Shown: positions 42,922 to 51,961 of the stretch, piece by piece
How positions within the stretch are numbered: the stretch's first letter is position 1
Layout: every line of letters starts with the position of its first letter
DNA from: Spirosoma taeanense
Lineage (GTDB): Bacteria > Bacteroidota > Bacteroidia > Cytophagales > Spirosomataceae
NCBI RefSeq assembly: GCF_013127955.1
Contig: NZ_CP053435.1
Span: forward strand, 682,001-746,000
Direction of reading: 5' to 3'
Length of the DNA: 64,000 bases
Made by a program: the position numbers and the translations under genes
Notes under the pieces: model-generated
Seen by the model: only the letters and a program-made list of their open reading frames with translations
What the model was told of the DNA's origin: nothing
Database searches by the model: none

Positions 42922-42957
42922 GCTGACAGTACCGGAATTGCCGGTAGGCAGTAAAAC

Positions 42958-43005
42958 AAAACGAGTGAATGAGTTCTGTCCGAAGACTACTCATTCACTC
43001 GTTTT
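42958..43005 (-). terminator. Terminator of the RluB-like gene
   Basis: A perfect 17-bp stem, 42958-42974 with 42989-43005, 14-base loop, with T runs on both sides (minus strand TTTT then GTTTTAC). It ends 18 bp after the pseudouridine synthase stop. It contains CTCATTCACTC, also found in the susC-susD hairpin. Confidence 0.88.
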
Positions 43006-43023
43006 ATTGTTTGGGCGCTGGCT

Positions 43024-44964
43024 CTAATTGAAGTATTTCAGCTTCACAACCTCTTTAGGGTCAAGGAAGCGCCACTTGCCGCGCGGCAGATCTTTCTTAG
43101 TCAGACCGGCGTAGGTCGTGCGGTCGAGCTTGGTTACCTCATAACCGAGGTGCTCAAAAATCCGACGTACAATCCGGTTCCGGCCCGAGTGTATTTCGAT
43201 GCCAATTACGTGGGCGTCGGGCGTAACGATGCTCAGCGCGTCGGGTTTGATGGGACCGTCTTCCAGCTCCAGCCCTTTCTGAATGGCTTCAAAGTGCTCG
43301 TCCGTGATGGGCTTATCCAGCTCCACCTGGTAGATTTTGCGAATGTTGTTCGACGGGTGCGTCAGCTTATCGGCCAATTCGCCGTCGTTTGTCAGTAACA
43401 GCAAACCCGTGGTGTTCCGGTCCAGACGACCCACCGGATACATCCGGAAGTTGCCCGCATCAGCCACCAGTTCCATCACTGTTTTACGTTCTTCCGGGTC
43501 TTCGGTGGTGGTGATATAATCTTTCGGCTTGTTCAGCAGAACATACACAAACCGCTCCGGATTAAGCACCTTGGTGCCGTACTTCACCGTGTCGCCTTCT
43601 TTGACCTTGAAGCCCATCTCCGTGACAACTTTTCCGTTGACGGAAATATCACCCCGCGCAATCAGTTCATCGGCTTCCCGGCGCGAACACACGCCCGAGT
43701 TGGCGATGTAGCGATTCAGACGGGTTAAACCACTCTGATCTTCAGACGCCGTGCGATTCGGCTTATCATCCTGCCGTGACTGTGGTTTACGACGATCATC
43801 GTTATCATGCCGCCGTTCAAACGGTTTCTGCTCCAGATTATAATTGGGCGCTTTACTATACTGGCCCGTGCGCCGGTCACCCGATTCTTTACGCTGTTCG
43901 CTCGAAAACCGGGAAGGTTCGGCGTTCCGGTTTGTATCCCGGTTGTCGTTACGTCGGTTGTCGCGGTTAAAGCGGTCGCCGTTGTTCCGTTCGTCGGCTT
44001 CCCGATTAAAACCACCTACGCGCTTAAAGGGCTTATCGTCCCGGCTGAACCGGGGTTTATCCTCGCGGTTGAAGCGGGGACGCTGGTCAGGGTTGGTATC
44101 CCGGTCGCGGTTAGAGCGTGGCCGGTTGTTGTCGTTATTGCGGTCGTCCCGATTGAAACGTGGTCGTGATTCCGAACTGCTGTTGCGGTCGTCGCGGCTG
44201 AAGCGCGGGCGGTCACTGCGGTCATTGTCACGTGCCCCTCCGCTGTTGCGGTCGTCCCGATTAAAGCGAGGCCGGTCGCTATCCGGCCGATCCGAAAACC
44301 GCCGTTCGCTGCCGAACCGGTCATCGCGGTTGACCCGCGGCCGGTCATTTTCTTTACGGTCGGTGTTCCGGTCGCGGTCGCCAAACCGACGCTCATTGCC
44401 GAACCGGTCGTTGTTGCGCTCAAAGCGGGGAGCGTCACCGCTCCGGCGTGGCCGATCGTTGCCAGAACGGTCCTCGCGATTAAAGCGGGGCCGCTCATTG
44501 TTCCGATCGTCGCGGTTGAACCGAGGGCGCGATTCCGAGTCGCTAGAACGGTTGTCGCGGTCGCCCCGGTTAAACCAGGTGCGCTGGTCAGAGTTGGTAT
44601 CCCGGTCGCGGTTGGAGCGTGGCCGGTTGTTGTCGTTATTGCGGTCGTCCCGATTGAAACGTGGTCGTGATTCCGAACTGCTGTTGCGGTCGTCGCGGTT
44701 GAAGCGCGGGCGGTCACTGCGGTCATTGTCACGTGCCCCTCCGCTGTTGCGGTCGTCGCGGTTAAAACGAGGCCGGTCGCTGTCCGGCCGATCGCGGTTG
44801 AAACGGGGCCGCTCGTCGCTGCGGTCATCCCCGCTACGGCTAAACCGGGGGCTTTGCCCGCCATCGCGCGGGTCATTGGTGCGGTCGTCATCCCGACGGC
44901 CGAAGGAACGATCGCCCCGGCGTACTGGTTCGCCGTCGCGGTTCTGTTCTGAATCCTGATTCAT
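43024..44964 (-). CDS. RluB/RsuA-family rRNA pseudouridine synthase with long Arg/Asp/Asn-rich N-terminus
   Basis: 646 residues. Residues ~1-405 are a low-complexity region rich in Arg, Asp, Asn and Ser with many RPRFNRDDRN-like units. A core of normal size follows: S4 domain (~412-460, LTRLNRYIANSGVCSRREADELIARGDISVNGK) and the TruB/RsuA-type catalytic domain with GRLDRNTTGLLLL, catalytic Asp515, and NRIVRRIFEHLGYEV near the end. It should isomerise a uridine in 23S (or 16S) rRNA. The tail is much longer than usual, highly charged and probably RNA-binding or phase-separating. It contains a 212-bp in-frame repeat; see the repeat entries. Confidence 0.9.
   Translation of the reverse strand: MNQDSEQNRDGEPVRRGDRSFGRRDDDRTNDPRDGGQSPRFSRSGDDRSDERPRFNRDRPDSDRPRFNRDDRNSGGARDNDRSDRPRFNRDDRNSSSESRPRFNRDDRNNDNNRPRSNRDRDTNSDQRTWFNRGDRDNRSSDSESRPRFNRDDRNNERPRFNREDRSGNDRPRRSGDAPRFERNNDRFGNERRFGDRDRNTDRKENDRPRVNRDDRFGSERRFSDRPDSDRPRFNRDDRNSGGARDNDRSDRPRFSRDDRNSSSESRPRFNRDDRNNDNNRPRSNRDRDTNPDQRPRFNREDKPRFSRDDKPFKRVGGFNREADERNNGDRFNRDNRRNDNRDTNRNAEPSRFSSEQRKESGDRRTGQYSKAPNYNLEQKPFERRHDNDDRRKPQSRQDDKPNRTASEDQSGLTRLNRYIANSGVCSRREADELIARGDISVNGKVVTEMGFKVKEGDTVKYGTKVLNPERFVYVLLNKPKDYITTTEDPEERKTVMELVADAGNFRMYPVGRLDRNTTGLLLLTNDGELADKLTHPSNNIRKIYQVELDKPITDEHFEAIQKGLELEDGPIKPDALSIVTPDAHVIGIEIHSGRNRIVRRIFEHLGYEVTKLDRTTYAGLTKKDLPRGKWRFLDPKEVVKLKYFN
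44081..44292 (-). repeat. Direct repeat copy A in the RluB-like gene
   Basis: 212 bp matching 44582-44793 at 205 of 212 positions, offset exactly 501 bp (167 codons), so the reading frame is kept. It encodes roughly residues 225-295. Confidence 0.9.
44582..44793 (-). repeat. Direct repeat copy B in the RluB-like gene
   Basis: Second copy of the 212-bp unit, encoding roughly residues 58-128. The seven differences are mostly transitions, several of them silent or conservative. Confidence 0.9.
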
Positions 44965-45049
44965 GGAAAAATACAGTAAATCGTACTGTTGTGCTTAATC
45001 GATAGGCTGATAATCAGCGGTCAGGCTGAAGCGTAATCAAAAAGGGACG

Positions 45050-45057
45050 CAAAGTTA
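45050..45057 (-). promoter_or_regulatory. -7 element of the RluB-like gene
   Basis: Minus-strand TAACTTTG is an exact TAnnTTTG match, about 85 bases upstream of the ATG at 44964. A -33 TTG is not clear. Confidence 0.5.
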
Positions 45058-45166
45058 GGGCTTTTCGCCAGTAACTATATCCTGTCTGTCTGAGCTACAA
45101 CGCATTTTCGTAAAAAAACAATCCACGGACGCAAGAAGTCTGCATAAAAACGTTTAGGGGGTAGGG

Positions 45167-45205
45167 TGCTGACGGTCGGTGCCGGATTGGCATTGACCGT
45201 CAGCA
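45167..45205 (+). promoter_or_regulatory. Stem-loop upstream of the acetoacetate-CoA ligase gene
   Basis: TGCTGACGGTC (45167-45177) pairs perfectly with GACCGTCAGCA (45195-45205), with an inner GCC/GGC pairing in the 17-base loop. It ends 36 bp before the start codon. It may be an operator or a 5' leader structure. The rest of the 277-bp gap from 44965 shows no gene. Confidence 0.45.
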
Positions 45206-45241
45206 TTTGCTCTACCGTGGTCCTTACTCCTGCTGCACCCT

Positions 45242-47215
45242 ATGCCTCGCCCAACTTTAACTCCTCTTTACAAGCCTGACCAGCGCACCGTCGACCAATC
45301 CATTCTGAAACAGTACATGAACTGGCTGTTTATCAAAAAAGGATTGTATTTCCGGGATTACGACGATCTGTGGGACTGGTCGGTAACGGATCTGGAAGAT
45401 TTCTGGGAGAGTATATATCAGTTTTTCGATGTTCAGAGCCATACGCCTTATCATGAGGTTGTGCTGAAACCTAACCGGAGCGAAATGATCGGCACGGAAT
45501 GGTTTACGGGCGCTACGCTCAACTACGCCGAGTATCTGTTCCGGCACAAAAACGACCAGCGGGCGGCCCTGCTGTTTGCCTCCGAGCGGCAGCGGCTGGT
45601 GGCTATCTCCTGGGATACGCTGGAACGGCAGGTGGCAGCCGTGGCGACCTATCTGCGGCAGCAGGGCGTGGGTGTGGGTGACCGGGTTGTATCGGTACTG
45701 CCGAACATTCCGCAGGCTGTAGTGGCGTTTCTGGCCACCAACGCCATTGGCGCGGTATGGTCGAGCTGTTCGCCTGATTTTGGTACGGCCAGTATTGTTG
45801 ACCGCTTTCAGCAGATTGAACCCAAGGTACTGATTGCGGCCGATGGCTATACGTATAATGGCAAACCCATTGATAAGACGGAGGCCATGCGGGAGCTGCG
45901 TGTCAGTCTGCCCACGCTGCAGCGGGTCATCTGGGTGCCGTATCTGGATGCCAGCAGCAAGCTCGAACGGGCAACGCTCTGGAAAGACGTGCTGGACACA
46001 CCCGCGCCCGATGGACTGGAGTTTGAGCCGGTGCCGTTTGAACACCCCATCTGGGTGCTTTATTCATCGGGAACAACCGGCAAGCCTAAAGCCATTACGC
46101 ACAGCGTTGGCGGCTGTCTGCTTGAACACCTCAAAGTGCTGGCCCTGCACCAGGATGTTCACGTAGGGGAGCGGTACTTCTGGTATTCCACTACCGGCTG
46201 GATGATGTGGAACTTCGCCGTTGGGTCCCTGCTTGTCGGCGCTACGCTTGTACTCTACGATGGAGCCGCCGGCTATCCTGATCTGAATGTGCTCTGGAAA
46301 CTGGCCGAAGACGCCCGGATTGCGCATTTCGGGGGCGGAGCTGCTTTCTATCTGGCCTGCCTGCGCGAGGGGCTACAACCCGGTGGCAGCTATAAACTAA
46401 CGCACCTGCGTTCAATCGGCTCCACGGGGTCACCTCTGCCGCCCGAAGGGTTCCGGTGGATTTACGATGCGGTCAAGCCGAATGTCTGGCTGATTTCATT
46501 CAGTGGCGGCACGGACGTATGCAGCGGGTTTGTGGGCGGCAACCCGATGCTGCCGGTTTATGAGGGGGAGATTCAGTGCCGGCTGCTGGGCAGTAAAGTT
46601 GAAGCCTTCGATGAGAACGCGAAGCCGGTGCGGGGCGAACTGGGCGAAATGGTCATTCTGGAGCCGATGCCGTCCATGCCAATTTATTTCTGGAACGATC
46701 CCAATAATGAACGTTACCGGAAGAGCTATTTCACCGAATACCCCGGCATTTGGCGGCACGGCGATTATATCCAAATCACTGAGCGGAACGGGGTGATCAT
46801 CTCGGGACGCTCGGATGCTACGCTCAACCGCGATGGCGTCCGGATCGGGACGAGTGAAATTTACAGCGCCGTCGAGAGTCTCCCCGAGATTGCCGATAGC
46901 CTGATTGTGGGGCTGGAGCAGCCGGGTGGTCGCTATTTTATGCCCCTGTTTGTGGTCCTGCGCGAAGGTTTTACGCTCAGTGACGAATTAATTACCCGAA
47001 TCAAGCAAACCCTACGCAGTCGGTTTAGTCCGCGTCACGTGCCGGACGCTGTTTACCCAATCGGTGAGGTGCCTTATACCATCAGTGGGAAGAAACTGGA
47101 AACGCCGGTCAAAAAAATCCTGTCTGGTATGGACGCATCACTGGCAACCAGCAAAGACACGTTGCGTAATCCGGCATCGCTGGATCAGTTCACCGGATTT
47201 ATAATCTCAAGATAA
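45242..47215 (+). CDS. Acetoacetate-CoA ligase
   Basis: 657 residues. AMP-forming ligase of the acetoacetyl-CoA synthetase class, slightly longer than acetyl-CoA synthetase. AMP-binding motif VLYSSGTTGKPKAITHSVGG, the family N-terminus (MNWLFIKKGLYFRDYDDLWDWSV), adenine-binding YFWYSTTGWMMWNF, a hinge region GRSDATLNRDGVRIGTSEIY and C-terminal catalytic Lys in SGKKLETPVKKIL. It converts acetoacetate to acetoacetyl-CoA, feeding ketone bodies or leucine breakdown products into central or lipid metabolism. It is monocistronic by spacing; a conserved hairpin lies upstream. Confidence 0.92.
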   Translation: MPRPTLTPLYKPDQRTVDQSILKQYMNWLFIKKGLYFRDYDDLWDWSVTDLEDFWESIYQFFDVQSHTPYHEVVLKPNRSEMIGTEWFTGATLNYAEYLFRHKNDQRAALLFASERQRLVAISWDTLERQVAAVATYLRQQGVGVGDRVVSVLPNIPQAVVAFLATNAIGAVWSSCSPDFGTASIVDRFQQIEPKVLIAADGYTYNGKPIDKTEAMRELRVSLPTLQRVIWVPYLDASSKLERATLWKDVLDTPAPDGLEFEPVPFEHPIWVLYSSGTTGKPKAITHSVGGCLLEHLKVLALHQDVHVGERYFWYSTTGWMMWNFAVGSLLVGATLVLYDGAAGYPDLNVLWKLAEDARIAHFGGGAAFYLACLREGLQPGGSYKLTHLRSIGSTGSPLPPEGFRWIYDAVKPNVWLISFSGGTDVCSGFVGGNPMLPVYEGEIQCRLLGSKVEAFDENAKPVRGELGEMVILEPMPSMPIYFWNDPNNERYRKSYFTEYPGIWRHGDYIQITERNGVIISGRSDATLNRDGVRIGTSEIYSAVESLPEIADSLIVGLEQPGGRYFMPLFVVLREGFTLSDELITRIKQTLRSRFSPRHVPDAVYPIGEVPYTISGKKLETPVKKILSGMDASLATSKDTLRNPASLDQFTGFIISR

Positions 47216-47443
47216 GGGCTGGCAATGCCAACTGACAACCCGTTGGGGACATAGGAAGGTAGCGAAATAAGGAAGTCAGAAGAAACGACAGGACTGAACA
47301 CCGGTTGGAATTGGCCGTTAGCTGGTGGCGTTTTGAGGTTACTTGTTTTTTTGTGCCATATAGAAAATTCTGGTAAACATTTCGCTATATTCCAAACGTT
47401 TAGGAAGATAATAGTGGACGAGTTAAGGAAGGGGAAAAAGCGA

Positions 47444-49174
47444 ATGGAAGTAGGACAGGACTTCAACCATGAACCGGGTGGGCAAAAAGGCACCAGAGGC
47501 CGGATTCACAATGATAAAGCAACGGTTCGGTTGCCCATGCTATTGGGCATTACGCTGGCTGGGGGCATGCTCATCGGTGCTACGTTTTTCGGCGGAGCCA
47601 AGAGCCTGAACACCATCGGGCGGGGCTACACCAAGTACCGCGAAATCCTGCAGCTGATCGAGAATAATTATGTCGATACGGTCAACACCGATGAACTGGT
47701 CGACTACTCCATCGAGAAAATGCTCGAAAAGCTTGATCCCCATACGGCCTACATGAACCCGCAGGACGCAGTGGCCGCCCGCGCCCAGTTGGAGGGCGGC
47801 TTCGACGGAATTGGGGTCGAGTTCAACATCTATAAAGACACGGTTTACGTCGTTACGCCGATTTCGGGCGGTCCCTCCGAAACGGCCGGGATAATGAGTG
47901 GCGATAAGATCATTAAAGTCGACAACACGCCCCTGGCGGGTAGTAATATTGAGAATAGTACCGTTTTTAAAGCCCTGCGCGGCAAACGTGGCACGGACGT
48001 AAAGCTGACGATCCTACGTAAAGGCGAGAAAGAACCGAAGGTGTTTACCATCACCCGCGACCGGATTCCGACCTACTCCGTTGATGCGGCCTACATGGTT
48101 GATGCCAAAACGGGGTACCTCAAGATTAACCGGTTCTCGGAAACGACCTACGACGAGTTTAAAACGGCGCTGGCCTCGCTGAAGGCACAGGGTATGACCC
48201 AACTGCTGATGGATCTGCGTAACAACCCTGGTGGCTACATGGATCGCGCGACGAGCATTGCCGACGAGTTTATTGCAGGTAACAAACTGCTGGTCTACAC
48301 CGACGGGAAAGACAACCGCTACGACCGTCAGACTTTCGCCCGCATCGCCGGTCAGTTTGAAGAAGGCCCGTTGGTTGTGCTGGTTGATGAAGGCAGCGCA
48401 TCGGCCTCCGAGATTGTAGCGGGCGCATTGCAGGACCACGACCGCGCCCTGATTGTGGGTCGCCGGTCGTTTGGAAAAGGGCTGGTGCAGATGCCGGTGC
48501 AGCTATCTGATGGTTCTGAACTTCGGCTGACCATCTCACGCTATTATACGCCAAGCGGTCGGAGCATTCAGAAACCGTATCTGCCTGGGAAAGAAGGCGA
48601 TTATGAGAAAGACCTCGAACTGCGCTCCAAACGTGGTGAGTATTACATTGCCGATTCAATCAAGAATGATCCATCCAAGCGGTTCAAGACGGAACATGGC
48701 CGGGTCGTCTATGGCGGTGGTGGTATTACGCCGGACTATTTTATTCCGCGCGATTCTTCCTGGCAGACGAACTACCTGGTGCAGCTGTACGGCAAGAACA
48801 TCATCCGTGAGTTCGCGATTGAGTACACGAATGATAACCGGAAAAAGCTGGAGAAACTGCCCTTTGCCGAATTTGACAAAGCCGTTTTGATTGATGACGA
48901 GCAGATGGTCCGACTGGTGAAAGGCGCCAGTGCGGAAGGCATTAAGTTTAACGAAAAGGAATATAGTCGCTCGAAAAACTATATCCGGACTCAGATCAAA
49001 GCGCTGGTAGCCCGGTATATCTACCAGAAGGGTAACAAGGGGGGATTGAATAATGAGTACTTTAAAGTAATGGGCGAAGCGGATGACACCTATCAAAAGG
49101 CCTTAAAGCTCTTCGATCGGGCTACCAAGCTCGAACACGGTATGTTTACCTACAACCAGCCCGAACGTAAGTAG
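47444..49174 (+). CDS. S41 C-terminal processing peptidase (CtpA-like)
   Basis: 576 residues from the ATG at 47444 (the frame extends back to 47333; a GTG at 47414 is another possible start). One N-terminal membrane anchor (~31-50, PMLLGITLAGGMLIGATFF), PDZ domain (~110-200, GGFDGIGVEFNIYKDTVYVVTPISGGPSETAGIMSGDKII), S41 catalytic domain with Ser320 in EGSASASEI and Lys345 in SFGKG (25 apart, as in E. coli Tsp), and a ~190-residue C-terminal extension usual in Bacteroidota. It probably trims or degrades envelope proteins from the periplasmic side. Confidence 0.93.
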   Translation: MEVGQDFNHEPGGQKGTRGRIHNDKATVRLPMLLGITLAGGMLIGATFFGGAKSLNTIGRGYTKYREILQLIENNYVDTVNTDELVDYSIEKMLEKLDPHTAYMNPQDAVAARAQLEGGFDGIGVEFNIYKDTVYVVTPISGGPSETAGIMSGDKIIKVDNTPLAGSNIENSTVFKALRGKRGTDVKLTILRKGEKEPKVFTITRDRIPTYSVDAAYMVDAKTGYLKINRFSETTYDEFKTALASLKAQGMTQLLMDLRNNPGGYMDRATSIADEFIAGNKLLVYTDGKDNRYDRQTFARIAGQFEEGPLVVLVDEGSASASEIVAGALQDHDRALIVGRRSFGKGLVQMPVQLSDGSELRLTISRYYTPSGRSIQKPYLPGKEGDYEKDLELRSKRGEYYIADSIKNDPSKRFKTEHGRVVYGGGGITPDYFIPRDSSWQTNYLVQLYGKNIIREFAIEYTNDNRKKLEKLPFAEFDKAVLIDDEQMVRLVKGASAEGIKFNEKEYSRSKNYIRTQIKALVARYIYQKGNKGGLNNEYFKVMGEADDTYQKALKLFDRATKLEHGMFTYNQPERK

Positions 49175-49185
49175 CAGAATCAGAT

Positions 49186-49226
49186 AAAAGCGAAAGGCAG
49201 CTCCCGATGAGCTGCCTTTCGCTTTT
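49186..49226. terminator. Bidirectional terminator
   Basis: An 18-bp perfect stem (49186-49203 with 49209-49226), a five-base loop and T runs on both sides (plus strand: ...TTTTTATTT). It ends both the CtpA gene and the convergent gene at 49226, whose stop codon shares its base. Confidence 0.9.
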
Positions 49227-49681
49227 TATTTAAAGACCTCTGTTTTTTTGCTGAATTGGTAGGCAAAACCCAGGAAAGACTGCAGGTTGCCGACCTTAAA
49301 ATCCTTGCGGGAATAAGGTGCAATTTCGAATGCTACGCGTAGATTAGGCATAAACGGAATAGGCTTGACCCGAACCCCTACGTGCAGAGAGTAACCTTCG
49401 AGCACATCGCGATTATCCAATCCGTTAAGTGGGTTGAAGCGAACGCCCAGGCCAGTGTAATAATTGACCTGATCACGGCGAACCACGTTAACCATCGGGC
49501 AAAGCGTGGTACTCAGTGAGCCAAACAGTGTATTAGTCTGCACGCGGGCGTCGAGCCAGAGGGCCCGGTCGGCGTTGGTACTGACCGTAACGAGACTGCT
49601 GAATGGATAATAAGCGACTGAGGCCTGACCGAAGGCAGATACGGCGCTGCCGAGAAGCAGCATGAGTAGGACATGTTTCAT
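49226..49681 (-). CDS. Small outer-membrane-like secreted protein
   Basis: 151 residues with signal peptide (MKHVLLMLLLGSAVSAFGQ). The mature part has alternating polar/hydrophobic strands (WLDARVQTNTLFGSLSTT, YYTGLGVRFNPLNG, YSLHVGVRVKPIPFMPNLRVAFEIAPYS) and ends in an aromatic residue (…KKTEVFK), which suggests a small beta-barrel or surface protein. No family can be named. It is transcribed alone, downstream of the CHU_C protein gene at 49786 but 104 bp apart. Confidence 0.6.
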   Translation of the reverse strand: MKHVLLMLLLGSAVSAFGQASVAYYPFSSLVTVSTNADRALWLDARVQTNTLFGSLSTTLCPMVNVVRRDQVNYYTGLGVRFNPLNGLDNRDVLEGYSLHVGVRVKPIPFMPNLRVAFEIAPYSRKDFKVGNLQSFLGFAYQFSKKTEVFK

Positions 49682-49785
49682 GCCCGCAAAACAACAACTT
49701 TCCAGGTATAAACAAAGCTCACCGAGCCCTAAACTGACCGTCTGGCTCTGCCGGATCAGGTACTGAATACGTAGTACAACGAAGT

Positions 49786-51666
49786 TTAGCGAAGCACGGT
49801 CAGGCTGCCTCGGTACGTGCCAGGCTGGTCAGTCAGCCGAATTTGGTATGTGTAAACGCCCCGTTCTACCGGTTTTCCCTGATGGGTGCCATCCCAGGGC
49901 TGGGCATAGCCAGTTGAATGGAATAAAACGCTTCCCCAGCGGTCAAATATAGTTACCTCGCAGGTTGGCAGGGTGATGACGCCTTTGAGCTCCCAGGTAT
50001 CGTTGAGGCCGTCGCCATTGGGCGAGAACGCACTCGGTATGTGCACACCTCCCAGTACCGTAACGGGCACCTCGGCGGTAGCCGTGCAACCGGCGGGCGT
50101 TGTTACCCGCAGCACATAGGTTTGTGACTGCTGTGGACTGGCTCCGGGCCGTAGAACATAGGCATTGCTTAATCCGTTGGAGGGCGACCAGACAGCTGTT
50201 GCAAGGGGCTCGCTGGACGACGCTGCCAGAACAACGGTATCTCCTCGCCGGAGATTGATTCCGGTAGGTACGGTTAACCGGACGGGTTGCTGGACAATTG
50301 CTGTTCGCCTGGCGGAAAACCGACACCCGGCCGCATCCGTACCGCTGTACGTCAGGACATACTGCCCAACTCCGGCTATGGCTGGGTCGAACCGGGTTCC
50401 CGTTACGCCGGGACCAGTGAACTGGCCACCCAACGGACTGGCGGTCAGCATTATTGGGCTGATATTTGGTTCACAAATGGGTAACAGCGAATCGAACCGT
50501 ACGGTCGTCGCGGTCGACCGAATGACCTGTACAGGCTGCGAAACGGTATCGCGGGCGCAGCCTCCGGTCGCGCTCTTGACCACGGTGTAAAGGCCGGGGA
50601 CGCTGGCTGTAAACGTAGCCGACGTAGCGTTGGGCAGGTTGGCCCGATCACGCTGCCACTGATAGGTGTAATCGGTACCGGGCGGCACGGCCAGCGTCGC
50701 TGAATCGGTATCGCATAACGTAACGGTTTCTACAGGCTGGCCGCTGCGGGTTATAACCGGTGGGGACAGGAGCGTTTTGGAGCAGTCGGTCACTAAAAGC
50801 TGGAATTCCCGGCGGGCTACACCAATCGGATGCCCGTTGCGCGATTCCGTCACCTCCACCGCGAAGGCAAACAGCCCAGTTTGTCCGGCTGTAAGGCTCA
50901 GTATGCCGGTGTTTGGATCGATACGCAGTGGGGCCGGACCGGGTATAACGGCACCATCGCTGAAGCCATCCTGCCAGACAACGGTTGGGTAGGAGGAACG
51001 GGAAATAACTGTACCGCGTCGCTGGGCAGGGTTGGTATAGCCCGCCCAGGGCGTCACGAGCCGGTAGGTTAGCTGGTCGCCGTCGCTGTCCTGAGCGCTG
51101 AAATTAAGCTGATACGCCTGGTTCAGACAAACGTAATCCCCTGCGGCCAGCGTAAAGTTCGGGCTGGAGTTAGGCGTTTCGCCCGTTGGGGGCGGGAACT
51201 GAAGATAGAGTACAAAACCGGTTTGCGCTGGGTTACGGATGTTCATTACGCTCCCATTTCGGCAGCAACGCTCCCAGACAAGGTAATAGCCTTCCGGATC
51301 TGTATAGCGACTGTCGAACTGAAACAGGCTGTCAAATCGAACCTCAACCGTTTGCAGCCGATTGGCCCTGGCGCAGGCCGGGTTCTGGTACGTAACGGGT
51401 TGTTTATGGGTCTGCCGAAGCAGGATAGAGTTCATGAAGGTGTTGGTCCGCCGACTGAAAACAAACACCTCCTGCTGCGCGTCATTGCTATAATCGCCGG
51501 TGTTGTTCGTCTCATTCCAGTATTGGTTCATGGTAATACGAAACAAACCCGGTTTGCCCAGATAGGTCATAGTCAGGTCACCCCCGACGAGGTGGTCAGC
51601 CCGTAGGGGAGATGGTGCCGCCAGCGCTAGCCAGCCGCCAATCAGATACCATAGTCGTTTAGCCAT
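49786..51666 (-). CDS. Exported adhesin-like protein with type IX (CHU_C/type B) sorting domain
   Basis: 626 residues starting at the ATG at 51664-51666; the longer frame starts with TTG at 51684 and would spoil the signal MAKRLWYLIGGWLALAAPSPLRA. The mature N-terminus (HLVGGDLTMTYLGKPG) is seen in many gliding-associated proteins; Ig-like/PKD-type repeats follow (TVTLCDTDSATLAVPPGTDYTYQWQRD and similar), and the C-terminus is the CHU_C domain (PSAFSPNGDGLNDTWELKGV ... TIFDRWGSVLFHSTGYAQPWDGTHQGKPVERGVYTYQI). It should be exported by T9SS to the surface; possible adhesion or matrix role. Confidence 0.88.
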   Translation of the reverse strand: MAKRLWYLIGGWLALAAPSPLRADHLVGGDLTMTYLGKPGLFRITMNQYWNETNNTGDYSNDAQQEVFVFSRRTNTFMNSILLRQTHKQPVTYQNPACARANRLQTVEVRFDSLFQFDSRYTDPEGYYLVWERCCRNGSVMNIRNPAQTGFVLYLQFPPPTGETPNSSPNFTLAAGDYVCLNQAYQLNFSAQDSDGDQLTYRLVTPWAGYTNPAQRRGTVISRSSYPTVVWQDGFSDGAVIPGPAPLRIDPNTGILSLTAGQTGLFAFAVEVTESRNGHPIGVARREFQLLVTDCSKTLLSPPVITRSGQPVETVTLCDTDSATLAVPPGTDYTYQWQRDRANLPNATSATFTASVPGLYTVVKSATGGCARDTVSQPVQVIRSTATTVRFDSLLPICEPNISPIMLTASPLGGQFTGPGVTGTRFDPAIAGVGQYVLTYSGTDAAGCRFSARRTAIVQQPVRLTVPTGINLRRGDTVVLAASSSEPLATAVWSPSNGLSNAYVLRPGASPQQSQTYVLRVTTPAGCTATAEVPVTVLGGVHIPSAFSPNGDGLNDTWELKGVITLPTCEVTIFDRWGSVLFHSTGYAQPWDGTHQGKPVERGVYTYQIRLTDQPGTYRGSLTVLR

Positions 51667-51961
51667 GACGCCCGACAGTCGCAACGAATACGAAGTTACA
51701 ACGACGGCGGAAAAACTGATTCAGAATGGGTTAATGCTTTTTTAACGGTCGATTTAAGGTTCGTAAACGGCTAGTCCTAAAATCGTCCGGTTCCATCCGG
51801 CGTCGTTCCCACTAAAAAAGATTGCAGGGTCTTCTGGTTTAAAATCTGACGGATCGGCTTCGGATATTTCATAAAATCAGACACATGGTTGAGCATGTTA
51901 ACATAAAAAGAGCCCCTACGTTTCCGCAGAGGCTCTATATCAAAATTATTAAGGCTATCTG
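51667..51961. other. Intergenic 295 bp, terminator only
   Basis: Nothing recognised apart from the sufB terminator at 51905-51936. No gene frame. Confidence 0.6.
51905..51936 (-). terminator. Terminator of sufB
   Basis: AGAGCC (51909-51914) / GGCTCT (51931-51936) with further inner pairs; five T follow on the minus strand (51909-51905). It comes 26 bp after the sufB stop codon, so sufB is not in one transcript with the gene at 49786. Confidence 0.7.

Noticed and set aside
44081..44793. CRISPR-like array
   Set aside because: The repeats are in frame, of variable length and part of a protein-coding region; no spacer-repeat regularity and no cas genes.
43844..44959. 371-residue plus-strand open frame antisense to the RluB-like gene
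   Set aside because: It is the complement of the charged low-complexity repeat region; its Arg/Ser/Leu composition is a by-product of the repeats.
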